This document shows, piece by piece, positions 1 to 8,736 of a stretch of DNA of 64,000 bases (positions are counted from its first letter, which is position 1; each line of letters begins with the position of its first letter). The stretch spans positions 2,542,001 through 2,606,000 of the forward strand of contig NZ_CP162100.1 of NCBI RefSeq assembly GCF_040869035.1, given 5' to 3'. Source of the stretch: Vibrio sp. NTOU-M3 (GTDB taxonomy: Bacteria; Pseudomonadota; Gammaproteobacteria; Enterobacterales; Vibrionaceae). The position numbers were made by a program, and so were the translations under genes. The notes beneath the pieces were generated by a model. It was not told the DNA's origin. It searched no databases and saw only the letters and a list, made by a program, of their open reading frames with translations.

Positions 1-592
1 ACCCTCGATGGCCCCTCTGATGCTATTCGGCGCTCTACTTGTCGTGTTACCACTGGTGAGTTTGCACGTAAAACCGCTACAACTGTTCAGTGATTTCTTT
101 CAAGCTGGTAGCTTAGTCTTTGGCGGTGGTCATGTTGTTCTTCCACTATTGCAAAACATTGTTGGTGATCAGTTAACACAAGATGGCTTCCTCACCGGCT
201 ATGCTGCAGCCCAGGCCGTTCCGGGCCCAATGTTTACTTTTGCCACATATATTGGTTATGAAATGATGCCAGAAGCCCCGATGACAGGTGCATTGATTGC
301 AACCGCCGGTGTATTCCTTCCGGGTTTTCTATTGCTGCTTGGCGTCCTCAAAAACTGGCAAGCACTTGCTCAAAACCGTCAGGTTTCGGGGGCCATAAAT
401 GGTGTGAACGCTGCCGTTGTTGGCTTATTGCTCGCCGCTTTGTACCAACCCGTTTTTACAAGTGCCGTACTCAATGTCATTGACATTTCTCTGGTACTGG
501 TCGGCTTCTATTTGCTCAAACAACTGAAACTACCGATTGTTTGGATGGTAGCTTTCTTTATTGCTTCCGGCGCTATTCGCGGTGTGTTCTAA
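1..592 (+). CDS. chrA: Chromate transporter ChrA family, 3' part (5' truncated by window)
   Basis: The reading frame is open from the first bases of the window, so this is the C-terminal part of a longer protein; the ATG at 8 is probably internal. About 196 residues are visible, against roughly 370-400 for full two-domain ChrA proteins. The visible part matches a ChrA half-domain: an FGGG.VVLPLL-type motif near the start, then AAQAVPGPMF, followed by several hydrophobic segments. Family members are inner-membrane chromate/sulfate-type antiporters; the true substrate here is inferred only. It converges on the Tad operon, with a shared hairpin at 601-630. Confidence 0.85.
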   Translation, partial: PSMAPLMLFGALLVVLPLVSLHVKPLQLFSDFFQAGSLVFGGGHVVLPLLQNIVGDQLTQDGFLTGYAAAQAVPGPMFTFATYIGYEMMPEAPMTGALIATAGVFLPGFLLLLGVLKNWQALAQNRQVSGAINGVNAAVVGLLLAALYQPVFTSAVLNVIDISLVLVGFYLLKQLKLPIVWMVAFFIASGAIRGVF

Positions 593-594
593 AC

Positions 595-630
595 TCAAAA
601 AACAAGGGAGAGCGACTGCTCTCCCTTGTT
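595..630. terminator. Terminator between chrA and the Tad operon
   Basis: A perfect 12-bp inverted repeat (601-612 with 619-630, six-base loop) lies between convergent genes. On the minus strand it is followed by a run of six T, so it fits an intrinsic terminator for the Tad operon; on the plus strand the T-run is weak. Confidence 0.8.
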
Positions 631-648
631 AACTCTAACTTTTTAAAT

Positions 649-1653
649 TTACGGCTCACTCTGCTCTTCCCGAACCATTGCCAGTGCGCGCTCTAAGTTT
701 TCATTCGCAACACGATAATAAGTAGGCTTTTTATCAATCGCTTGTTTTAAGTAAGGAATTGCCTTCTCTGGCTGTCCTTGCAGCATTAGAAAGTACCCTA
801 CGTTGTTTAACGCCTCTGGTACATCCATCTGTTTTTGGAATACGTTCAACGCTCGCTTAACTTCCCCTTTTCCTAAATAAATCAGAGCCAGATTGTTGAG
901 TGCTTTTTCGTTATCGGTGTCTTTTTCTAAAGCAGACAATGTGAACCGCTGAGCAAGCTGATAATCTCCAGACATGTAGTAGGAATAACCCACATTGATT
1001 AAAGCTTTTTGTGAATGTGGATTAATTTTAAGTGCTTGATTATAAAATGCTTGAGCCAATTCATGATTCGCTTTCACATCTTCTAACACACCTAAGCCAA
1101 TATAAGCGACCTGCGGTGAAGCGTTATCAATTTCCAATGTGTTTACTTTCTGGCTTTCGATCAGGTTATGCTTATTAACCGTTACATTGCTGCCTAAGCG
1201 CAACTGATCTGCGTTCAACGCTCTATAAAAATAAGTTGCTCCTTGGCTCACATCACCGCTTTTGGTGTACAAGCTACCAAGCTGTTCCAATACTTGAACG
1301 TTATTCGGGTTCTCTTCAATCGCCATCAAATAAGCTTTTTCCGCCAAGGGAAAATTCCCTCTCGCCTGATGGATCCGGCCGATATTGTAGAGGGAGCGAT
1401 CCTTCATTTTGGCGTTAGCGAAGGTTAATGAGCGGATGTATTCATACAAAGCCAAATCAAAGTTGTTGTTATTCAGCGCGATGTCAGCACGTTGAATCGC
1501 TTCTTTTTCATTCAATGGTGGTGCATCGCTGGTTAATGTATCAATTGGCTTACCCGTGTAAAGCGAGGTATCAATATCTGGCCCTTCATCCTTTGCGGCG
1601 CAAGCCGTTAATAGCAAGCATGAGGTCAGTAGAGCAAACGGAAGTCCTTTCAT
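649..1653 (-). CDS. tadD: TadD-like TPR lipoprotein of the Tad pilus
   Basis: A 334-residue protein with a lipoprotein signal peptide (lipobox LTAC, lipidated Cys18) followed by several tetratricopeptide repeats between about residues 50 and 320, for example the NPNNVQVLEQLGSLY and NPHSQKALINVGYSY units. TadD proteins are outer-membrane-associated TPR lipoproteins needed for Flp pilus assembly, probably through secretin stability or localisation. It is the last gene of the operon, 9 bp after tadC, and is followed by the terminator at 595-630. Function is assigned from family and context. Confidence 0.85.
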   Translation of the reverse strand: MKGLPFALLTSCLLLTACAAKDEGPDIDTSLYTGKPIDTLTSDAPPLNEKEAIQRADIALNNNNFDLALYEYIRSLTFANAKMKDRSLYNIGRIHQARGNFPLAEKAYLMAIEENPNNVQVLEQLGSLYTKSGDVSQGATYFYRALNADQLRLGSNVTVNKHNLIESQKVNTLEIDNASPQVAYIGLGVLEDVKANHELAQAFYNQALKINPHSQKALINVGYSYYMSGDYQLAQRFTLSALEKDTDNEKALNNLALIYLGKGEVKRALNVFQKQMDVPEALNNVGYFLMLQGQPEKAIPYLKQAIDKKPTYYRVANENLERALAMVREEQSEP

Positions 1654-1662
1654 AGTGAATCC

Positions 1663-2607
1663 TTATTTTCCAAGGCTGGCAGAAAGAGACAGCATTGATG
1701 GCCCGATCGCAACAATAAAGAAACAGGGCCAAATAAATAGAAGCAATGGGAAGATCATTTTAGTGGGGATCTTTGCTGCAATCTCTTCCACTTCTTGATT
1801 GCGTTTGTCACGAAAATCTTCGGTATATTCCCGTAATGTCTGTGCCAAACTACCACCAATCCGTGAGGCGTGCGCGAGCATATTGACAAGTCCGGTGATC
1901 TCCGTCAATCCGGTGCGATCCACCAGATCTTCAAACGCATCCGACATTTCAATACCCGCTTTTATTTTGGCGCATACCGTGTCCAACTCGTCCGCAAAAT
2001 CAGGATGAGAGATCATCAATTCATCAGCAACACGTCTCAGCGCAGCATTAAAACCCAAGCCTGATTCTGTACACACAACTAGTAAATCAAGCGCATCCGG
2101 CACCCCTCCACGAATTTTAGACTGACGCTTATTCACCAATTGTTTTAAGCCGATATTCGGCAAGTACAAGCCAACACCAACACTGATCACCATCATCAAA
2201 TTCAGATTACTCATATCCGGCTGGAAGAAGTACATCATCCCTGCGATAGACAGCCCCATGGCTAAAGACATACCTTTAAGGGCATAGAAAAATGTCAGTG
2301 AATTGGCATCATGATAGCCCGCATGCATAAGCTGATGCCGCACCGACTCCCGTTCCTTGTTACTTTTAGGCGCCATAATCGGTGCCAATGATTCCAAGGT
2401 ATTATCTAAGCGACGGTTTTTCTTTAGTTTTTCGGCACCACTGTCTTGGCGTATTTGTTCTAATTTGTCTTTAATGGGTGAGCGCCCACCTACCACTACT
2501 AATGTGACGGTGACAACCATCAAAACAGTCGAAATTAAAATCAGCCCAAGAAACAGCATCTCTTCATCAATTTGATAGCTTTCCAATACAGCTAAGATCT
2601 CTTCCAT
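1663..2607 (-). CDS. tadC: TadC inner-membrane platform protein
   Basis: A 314-residue protein of the type II secretion GspF/TadC family. The start at 2607 is preferred because a GAGGTG ribosome site sits just upstream; a longer reading to 2652 would overlap tadB by 44 bp. There are hydrophobic segments at the N-terminus, in the middle and at the C-terminus around a cytoplasmic T2SSF domain containing GVPDALDLLVVCTESGLG. TadC is thought to work with TadB as the inner-membrane platform that converts TadA ATPase motion into pilin extrusion. The gene starts 1 bp after the tadB stop codon. Confidence 0.9.
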   Translation of the reverse strand: MEEILAVLESYQIDEEMLFLGLILISTVLMVVTVTLVVVGGRSPIKDKLEQIRQDSGAEKLKKNRRLDNTLESLAPIMAPKSNKERESVRHQLMHAGYHDANSLTFFYALKGMSLAMGLSIAGMMYFFQPDMSNLNLMMVISVGVGLYLPNIGLKQLVNKRQSKIRGGVPDALDLLVVCTESGLGFNAALRRVADELMISHPDFADELDTVCAKIKAGIEMSDAFEDLVDRTGLTEITGLVNMLAHASRIGGSLAQTLREYTEDFRDKRNQEVEEIAAKIPTKMIFPLLLFIWPCFFIVAIGPSMLSLSASLGK

Positions 2608-2608
2608 G

Positions 2609-3577
2609 CTACACCTCGAAATTGATGATATTGCGGATCCAAATTGAACCAATAAACAGGCTAATGATGCCGCCAGTCACCAACTTCATCCCTCGCGGAT
2701 CTTCCCATAACGGCCGAACATAGTCGGGATGAAGTACCGCCATACCAACGAACAATACAAAAGGCGACAACACTAAAATCCAAGCGGATAAACGGCTTTC
2801 TGCCGATATGGTTTTGATTTTACGAGCTAACTTAAAACGTGCCCGCAAAACATGAGATACTTTTTCTAGGTTTTCCGACAAGTTCCCGCCGGTCTCTTTT
2901 TGCAGTAATACAGCACTTGAAAATGCCAACATGGACACGGTGGGCGAGCGCTCTGCCATTTGCATGATCGCTAGGCGCATGTCATAGCCATAATTGAGCA
3001 AATTAAAGGTATTTTTGAATTCACTGCCAATCGGATCTGGCATTTCATTTCCAACCTCATTAAATGCCTGTGTGATGGGCTGACCCGCTTGAAGCATTCG
3101 GCGCATAATGTCCAACGCATCAGGCAACTGCTCTTCAAACGTAGAGAGACGATTACTTATCTTTTGTTGCAGCACCATCTTTAAGATCACCCATACCCCG
3201 CCAAACAGGGCGAGTGGAACATAAAATGGTTGGCGTAATAGAACAGCAATCAACGCTAAGCTACTGGAGATCAACAAGGTGATGCATAGCGTACGCGTCA
3301 AGCTCCAATCGTATCCAGACAATTCAATGGTCTTTTTCAACGAAGAGAACACCGAAATTGAAACCAGTTTGCGATCGAGTGGCGTTAAACTTTTCAGATA
3401 GTGCTCTTGCAATAACGAACGAGTCTCTTCATCCAAATTGGCTTGGGTGTCTTTCAGCCGTTTTGAAAGCTCCTTATGCTTTGCTTTACTGCCCGCGGCT
3501 GGAAGAATGAGCGCTTGAGAGATAAACATCACTGCAAAAAACAACAACACGAAAAAGAAGGTGGCATCTTGTTGCAT
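2609..3577 (-). CDS. tadB: TadB inner-membrane platform protein
   Basis: A 322-residue GspF-family membrane protein, paralogous to TadC. It has an N-terminal membrane anchor, a paired hydrophobic segment around residues 90-130, a T2SSF domain containing QLPDALDIMRRMLQAGQP and a C-terminal pair of membrane segments. It has a strong GGAGGA ribosome site and starts 11 bp after tadA. In Tad systems TadB and TadC form the inner-membrane platform for the pilus motor. Confidence 0.9.
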   Translation of the reverse strand: MQQDATFFFVLLFFAVMFISQALILPAAGSKAKHKELSKRLKDTQANLDEETRSLLQEHYLKSLTPLDRKLVSISVFSSLKKTIELSGYDWSLTRTLCITLLISSSLALIAVLLRQPFYVPLALFGGVWVILKMVLQQKISNRLSTFEEQLPDALDIMRRMLQAGQPITQAFNEVGNEMPDPIGSEFKNTFNLLNYGYDMRLAIMQMAERSPTVSMLAFSSAVLLQKETGGNLSENLEKVSHVLRARFKLARKIKTISAESRLSAWILVLSPFVLFVGMAVLHPDYVRPLWEDPRGMKLVTGGIISLFIGSIWIRNIINFEV

Positions 3578-3588
3578 GGCATTCCTCC

Positions 3589-5055
3589 TTATTGATAAGT
3601 CTCGTTAAAGATTTCAAATGGCAAATGCAGGCCACGTTTTGACAATTGGTCGTGGCACGCAGGCACTACCCCTGTTGCAGTGTAGTAGCCAATAACATTC
3701 CCTTCCGCATCCATTCCTTGCCGTTGGAACTTGAAGATTTCCGACATAGTGATGATCTCTCCTTCCATGCCATTGATCTCTGAGATACTCACCATGCGAC
3801 GCTTACCGTCTTCCTGACGCTCCATCTGAACAACAAGGTGTATTGCCGAGGCAATTTGTGCCCTTAAGTTTTTTGTCGAGATATTCCAACCGGCCATCGC
3901 AAACATATTTTCAACCCGACTTAAGGCATCACGAGGGGTGTTGGCGTGTATTGTGGCCAATGAACCATCATGACCGGTATTCATTGCTGCCAACATATCA
4001 ACCGCTTCTGCACCACGTACCTCACCAAGCACAATACGATCAGGTCGCATCCGCAAAGAGTTTTTCACTAAATCCCGCTGAGTAATTTCACCTTTGCCTT
4101 CCAAATTCGCTGGACGGGTCTCTAACCGAACCACATGGGGTTGTTGCAACTGTAGTTCTGCCGAATCTTCAATGGTAATGATGCGATCGTCACTGGGAAT
4201 AAAACCGGAGAAAATATTCAAAGTTGTGGTTTTGCCAGAACCAGTACCACCAGCGATCAAAATGTTCATTTCCCCTTGAACTGCCGCTTCAACAAACTTA
4301 GCCATCTGCTCTGACAGGGAGTTGTAATTGAGCAAATTGTCCATCGTGAGCTTATCGACCGCAAAGCGACGAATTGAAACGGATGCGCCATCGAGAGCAA
4401 GAGGCGGAATAATGGCATTAACCCGCGAACCATCAACGAGTCGAGCATCCACCATGGGAGATGCTTCATCAATACGTCGCCCAACTTGGCTTACAATCCG
4501 ATCAATGATGTTACGAAGGTGGCGGTCATCTAAAAAAGTGTATGGTGTTCTTTCTAGCTTACCGCGACGCTCAACAAAGACACTCTTCGGGCCATTCACC
4601 AATATGTCCGACACCGTGGAGTCATTTAGAAGCGGTTCCAAAGGCCCAAGACCAAACACTTCATCTTCAATCTGTTGAATGATACGTTTGCGAGCTTCTG
4701 CGCTGAGTGCATGAGATTGATCTTCGGCCATCAACTGCACGATTGAGTCATGCAGATCTTTTTTCGCCCTGTCCTTCTCTAAACTTGATAACAACCCTAA
4801 ATCCAGCGTTTCCAATAACAATTGGTGATAGTAATGCTTCACTTCTTGCTCTTGTTCTAACTGTCTAAGCGTTTCGTCAATCGCTTGCTCTTTCGCTTTT
4901 GCTTCCTGCTTTTTTTTGTCCTGAGATGCTTCGGGTTGTGTATCTTCACCAACTTCAAAAGTAGCCTCTGTTTGCAGTACTTCGAGCTCTTGTTTCTCTG
5001 CGGCGGCTAATTTTTCCTGTAACTCAGGGTTAATGTTTTTTCGCTTAAAAAACAT
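3589..5055 (-). CDS. tadA: TadA/CpaF secretion ATPase
   Basis: A 488-residue hexameric secretion ATPase of the VirB11/CpaF family that powers Flp pilus assembly (and, in some species, retraction) from the cytoplasmic face. A charged, coiled-coil-like N-terminus (to about 110) precedes the ATPase core. Walker [11 protein letters not shown] lies near residue 270, the Walker B-like segment RIVLGEVRG follows, and the His-box [14 protein letters not shown] is intact. Length is typical. It lies between tadZ and tadB in the order seen in other Tad loci. Confidence 0.95.
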   Translation of the reverse strand: MFFKRKNINPELQEKLAAAEKQELEVLQTEATFEVGEDTQPEASQDKKKQEAKAKEQAIDETLRQLEQEQEVKHYYHQLLLETLDLGLLSSLEKDRAKKDLHDSIVQLMAEDQSHALSAEARKRIIQQIEDEVFGLGPLEPLLNDSTVSDILVNGPKSVFVERRGKLERTPYTFLDDRHLRNIIDRIVSQVGRRIDEASPMVDARLVDGSRVNAIIPPLALDGASVSIRRFAVDKLTMDNLLNYNSLSEQMAKFVEAAVQGEMNILIAGGTGSGKTTTLNIFSGFIPSDDRIITIEDSAELQLQQPHVVRLETRPANLEGKGEITQRDLVKNSLRMRPDRIVLGEVRGAEAVDMLAAMNTGHDGSLATIHANTPRDALSRVENMFAMAGWNISTKNLRAQIASAIHLVVQMERQEDGKRRMVSISEINGMEGEIITMSEIFKFQRQGMDAEGNVIGYYTATGVVPACHDQLSKRGLHLPFEIFNETYQ

Positions 5056-5073
5056 ATAACTCCCCTATTTAAT

Positions 5074-6294
5074 TCAGGAAAACAGACGTTTAAACCAACT
5101 CTGTTTAGTTTCTTGTTGTGGAATGATTGTTTGTGCAAACTGTCTGACGGCTTTGGATAATGAACAGTTTTTCTTGGCTTCAATAAAAGGTCGCCCTAAG
5201 TTGGCACTTTCTATGGCAACCTTAAAATCATTAGGGATGATATGAACCTGAACCCCTGTGAGGGTTTCTTGAATGTCTTTCACTTTTATTGACTGACGTT
5301 TTTCATAACGATTAACGATTACCTCGAGTTGCTCTTTCTGGATCCCAAATTCAAACGAGAGCATCTTGGCAATACGAGTCGTATTTTTAACAGCAACAAG
5401 GTTTTGTTGCGTGACTAAATAAATCTTGCTGGCTGGAGCTAACACCGAGGCAAACAGCTGATCAATCCCTCGAGACATATCAACAACAACATAAGGGTAA
5501 AACTCACGTAAAAGCGGCAGAAGCTTATTCAGATTATGGGCTTTTTCGTAATTTTCATGACCGTTCTCGTGCTTAAAGCTCAACATATGTAAACCACTCG
5601 GGTGCTTAGTCACGTAGCCACCGAGTGAGCTTTCATCAAGGTCATTCACGTGGGCAATAGCATCCGCCAAGCTATAAGGGGAAGAAACATTTAAGTAGTC
5701 ATCAATCACCCCAAATTGCAGGTCGAGGTCTAATAACAACACTTGCTCTGGATACGCTTTAGCAACTTCCATTGCAGAGTTAAGCGCCAACATTGAAGCT
5801 CCAGCTCCGCCTTTACTATTCACAAAGACCAACAACTCACCCAAGTGGCGACTGGCAACTTTCTCTTCCGCCACATTTTTGAGCATTGGAATCAGTTCTT
5901 CGAACGCCGCTTTATCGGAGATAAAATCCGCCGCACCAATACGTAATGCGATTTTCAATGCACCATTGTCATTTTCATTGCCGAATACAATCAGCGATGC
6001 TTCATGTCCTTCAGAAGCAGTAGGCCCTTCATAGGTTTGCAGTTCGACGATCTTTTGCGCCCAATTTGGGCCCGTTTCGACAAAAATCAGATCAGGTGGT
6101 GAAAATTGAGCTAAATTCGACACCACCAAACTATGAAAAGAGATGGCCTCAAAGTTAATGCTCTTGCATTTACCAAGTTCATGGCTAATGTGCATGTGAA
6201 AGCGGTCACTTGAATAAAATACCCAAATGCTGAGGCTGGTTTTTAACCGCAAGCGATTCTCATCATTTCGCGTCAACTTCACCGCTTCTCCCAT
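5074..6294 (-). CDS. tadZ: TadZ/CpaE pilus-localisation ATPase
   Basis: A 406-residue protein with a receiver-like N-terminal domain (about residues 30-145) and a C-terminal MinD/ParA-like domain (from about residue 150). The P-loop reads KGGAGAS: the signature lysine of deviant Walker A motifs is kept, but the second lysine is alanine, as is common in CpaE/TadZ proteins. Family members act as polar or focal landmarks for Tad machine assembly. A TAGGAGAG ribosome site precedes the start, 10 bp after tadF. Confidence 0.9.
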   Translation of the reverse strand: MGEAVKLTRNDENRLRLKTSLSIWVFYSSDRFHMHISHELGKCKSINFEAISFHSLVVSNLAQFSPPDLIFVETGPNWAQKIVELQTYEGPTASEGHEASLIVFGNENDNGALKIALRIGAADFISDKAAFEELIPMLKNVAEEKVASRHLGELLVFVNSKGGAGASMLALNSAMEVAKAYPEQVLLLDLDLQFGVIDDYLNVSSPYSLADAIAHVNDLDESSLGGYVTKHPSGLHMLSFKHENGHENYEKAHNLNKLLPLLREFYPYVVVDMSRGIDQLFASVLAPASKIYLVTQQNLVAVKNTTRIAKMLSFEFGIQKEQLEVIVNRYEKRQSIKVKDIQETLTGVQVHIIPNDFKVAIESANLGRPFIEAKKNCSLSKAVRQFAQTIIPQQETKQSWFKRLFS

Positions 6295-6304
6295 TCACAC
6301 TCTC

Positions 6305-6784
6305 CTAGCAATCCGTTTCCGCTGTGGGGTTGTCATCCGTTCCTCGGTGATACCCTAAATTCTCTCTCGGTCGAATGGCTTCATAATCTGGAACCGTCAA
6401 AACACCAATTGAGTCAAATAAGCCAAGCAGTCCGACAAACTGGTAATTAAAATCAACAACTTTGGCTCTTACATATCTAATTCTAGAAAAGGCATCTGAA
6501 CTTGTCAGATCGATCTCACCACCATTTTCATCTAAGTAATCAATCTGTAAATTATCTGCGGTGAAACCATCCGGTGCATTTGTTCCCACAACTAAATCCG
6601 GAATATCGTTTCTATCTTCGATTCGACAAACCACTGCAAGCCTTGCACTGACTCGGGTCATTTCGTTGATCAACTGCAACGAATAGACATAGCGCCCCAC
6701 TTCTATCATGCCGAAAATTACAATCAGTAAAGCCGTCGATACAAGGGTAAATTCCACTATGCTCAATCCATGCTGCTTTCTCAT
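6305..6784 (-). CDS. tadF: TadF-like pseudopilin
   Basis: A 159-residue protein with a class III prepilin-type N-terminus: a short basic leader (MRKQHG), then LSIVEF with the conserved Glu+5, and a hydrophobic helix. Processing after Gly6 by the TadV-type peptidase is expected. It belongs to the TadE/TadF minor pseudopilin family. Its ATG overlaps the tadE stop as ATGA, so the two are translationally coupled. Naming as TadF rather than TadE rests on order in the operon only. Confidence 0.8.
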   Translation of the reverse strand: MRKQHGLSIVEFTLVSTALLIVIFGMIEVGRYVYSLQLINEMTRVSARLAVVCRIEDRNDIPDLVVGTNAPDGFTADNLQIDYLDENGGEIDLTSSDAFSRIRYVRAKVVDFNYQFVGLLGLFDSIGVLTVPDYEAIRPRENLGYHRGTDDNPTAETDC

Positions 6785-7209
6785 GGCGCAGTCCTCATCA
6801 CTGCTGAAGCGTTCAGTGAAAAACTAAAATTCAGACTTTCAGGAAATGCATCCAATATTGGAGAGTAAGAATGAGAGGCAGAAATTGTCACATAACCATT
6901 CGCGTGGGTGACCGTAACATCGCTAGTGGATAAGTTAGACAGAAGAGATGAGTCACCAGCAGTTGTCTTACCATAAACCACCATATTTTTGATTTGATCA
7001 TGATTGGCGATTTGGTCAAATGTTGCAGTACCTGTGATATCACTAGTAGCATAGCGAACACCATTTTGTACTAATTTATTTAGCGTGTTGTAACGAATCA
7101 GTGCATTACCCAGTTCAGTAATACCAATTAAGATCGTCAATAAGACAGGGATAGTGATAAGGAACTCAACGGCAGCAACACCTTGCTGTTTACATGATAT
7201 ATTGACCAT
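6781..7209 (-). CDS. tadE: TadE-like pseudopilin
   Basis: A 142-residue protein with a prepilin-like leader ending at Gly10, followed by VAAVEF (Glu+5) and a hydrophobic helix, typical of TadE-like minor pseudopilins. I chose the start at 7209 because an AAGGAGT ribosome site lies 8 bases upstream and it begins right after the tadG stop; an upstream extension to 7290 would overlap tadG by 80 bp. The C-terminal part is Ser/Thr-rich and probably periplasmic. Confidence 0.82.
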   Translation of the reverse strand: MVNISCKQQGVAAVEFLITIPVLLTILIGITELGNALIRYNTLNKLVQNGVRYATSDITGTATFDQIANHDQIKNMVVYGKTTAGDSSLLSNLSTSDVTVTHANGYVTISASHSYSPILDAFPESLNFSFSLNASAVMRTAP

Positions 7210-7210
7210 A

Positions 7211-8440
7211 TCAAGACTCCTTTCCAAGAGGGTCTTTGTAAAGGACAATTCGATACGCACCATCTGTATCGGAATTATCTCCCGGAGCACCTCCTGTTAC
7301 TGTGCAGTCCTCTATAAACTCACCAAAAACCGCTTGTTTTCCAGAATTACTGGTAGGAGCCTTTTGCAGCATAAAGAAGCAACCAATAGCACTAATATTA
7401 AAAGAACTTGTCCCCCCAGTCGCACCAGTGCAATCAACGATAGGTATAGGTAAAATTCTTCTGTTAGGTTGTCCTCCTTGTGAAATACGACAATCAGAGT
7501 CCCCTGTGCAATCTGGCAAAGCAGCCTGATAATCACTGTAACCCCATGGGTTGTTGCCACTACCACTCGTATCAAGGTATTTCACATCACCATCATTATC
7601 TAAAGAGGCTTTCACAACAGGCTCTTTTACATAAACATCTGGTGGATAATCAGTAGAATTCACGCCTCCTCCACCGTACTCATCAAAGCGAGTATTTAAG
7701 CCCTGACCAACAGGACCTACGGTGTTACCCGGCTTAGTTATAACTGGCTCTGTAATATCAATTGTCCCTTCATAACCACCAGCAAGTGCCTCTCTTACTG
7801 TATCTGCACCGGAACCGAAATCGAGCAACTGATAATTGCCGGCTCCCATTTCTGACTGATTTTGGTCAGCAAGCTTTAAAGCATAAACCTCTCCCTGGTT
7901 GTAACCATTCGCTCCTGGAGCATCGCCTTCACAAACAGCAATAGGGACTACATTGACAAGAATTTGAATGGCTGAGCTCGGCCCTGCAACAGCACTCGCA
8001 GAAATATTTTTATCTACATTAAAAATACTGGCAAAAAAGTCTTTCAATGCAAAACCTGTAACCTGAACTCGTACATAGCTATCTCTAGTCGTCGTATAGC
8101 CAGCATATGGAAAAATCTGAGGATCATTGGAGTATTGAACAGATAAGTTTGCTGTTGAAAAGTCCATTTCACTATTACCCGAAGCACTTGCCATATTCGT
8201 GAGCGTTGTATTGATAGCAGAGGTAGCTTCGGCTGTTGATCCACCGTCATCCAAGACGATCGCTGCAGCTAACGCAGCAGCATCTACACCATTTTGTAAT
8301 CGGGTTTTATTTAATAAGGCGTGGTTTACATCAATGGCAAGTGCAGCAATCCCCAATAACGCTAACATTGCAGCAGTGACCATGACCAATACCAAACCTT
8401 GGTTTTTGCGGGCAGCACTTACCCTTTTTCTAATAGCCAT
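7211..8440 (-). CDS. tadG: TadG-like pilus assembly protein
   Basis: A 409-residue protein with an N-terminal TadE/TadG membrane segment (residues about 15-40), followed by the characteristic stretch NKTRLQNGVDAAALAAA. The rest is a large Gly/Asp/Ser-rich extracytoplasmic region with six or more cysteines (for example PDCTGDSDC), so disulfides are possible. TadG proteins link the inner membrane to the assembling pilus; their role is poorly defined. The start at 8440 is set by the AAGGAGA ribosome site; an upstream reading to 8467 overlaps the lipoprotein gene. Confidence 0.82.
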   Translation of the reverse strand: MAIRKRVSAARKNQGLVLVMVTAAMLALLGIAALAIDVNHALLNKTRLQNGVDAAALAAAIVLDDGGSTAEATSAINTTLTNMASASGNSEMDFSTANLSVQYSNDPQIFPYAGYTTTRDSYVRVQVTGFALKDFFASIFNVDKNISASAVAGPSSAIQILVNVVPIAVCEGDAPGANGYNQGEVYALKLADQNQSEMGAGNYQLLDFGSGADTVREALAGGYEGTIDITEPVITKPGNTVGPVGQGLNTRFDEYGGGGVNSTDYPPDVYVKEPVVKASLDNDGDVKYLDTSGSGNNPWGYSDYQAALPDCTGDSDCRISQGGQPNRRILPIPIVDCTGATGGTSSFNISAIGCFFMLQKAPTSNSGKQAVFGEFIEDCTVTGGAPGDNSDTDGAYRIVLYKDPLGKES

Positions 8441-8450
8441 AGAAATCTCC

Positions 8451-8723
8451 TTATGGCGCTGATCCAAAGCCCTCTAAAAATTGGCTTTCAGTGCCTTTAA
8501 GGTCATCGACTTCTAATCCGGTATATACCTGATAGGCACCTTCCATTCTTTCCCCACTGCCTGTTGGTATGACTCCTAAATTATCATTGGTAGCTCTTGG
8601 GTTATAAGTTTGTTCAACGCGTATACTTGCAACATAACCACCTAATTCAGGCTGATTCGCACAACCGGCAATAATGAGGCCCATCGTTAACACTGCAATT
8701 AAACTGAATATCTGTTTCATCAT
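8451..8723 (-). CDS. Small Tad-locus lipoprotein (possible secretin partner)
   Basis: A 90-residue lipoprotein with lipobox IAGC and predicted lipidated Cys21; the mature part is only about 70 residues. It sits directly after the secretin gene and before tadG, the position where many Tad loci encode RcpB or a pilotin-like lipoprotein. I see no known domain. A role in secretin targeting or stabilisation is inferred from position only. A GAGGA ribosome site supports the start at 8723 (or the next ATG at 8720); the start upstream at 8801 would overlap the secretin gene. Confidence 0.7.
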   Translation of the reverse strand: MMKQIFSLIAVLTMGLIIAGCANQPELGGYVASIRVEQTYNPRATNDNLGVIPTGSGERMEGAYQVYTGLEVDDLKGTESQFLEGFGSAP

Positions 8724-8736
8724 GCTCTGATCCTCG

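Noticed and set aside
2608..2652. Longer TadC start at 2652
   Set aside because: It would overlap tadB by 44 bp and lacks a ribosome site, while the ATG at 2607 has GAGGTG upstream.
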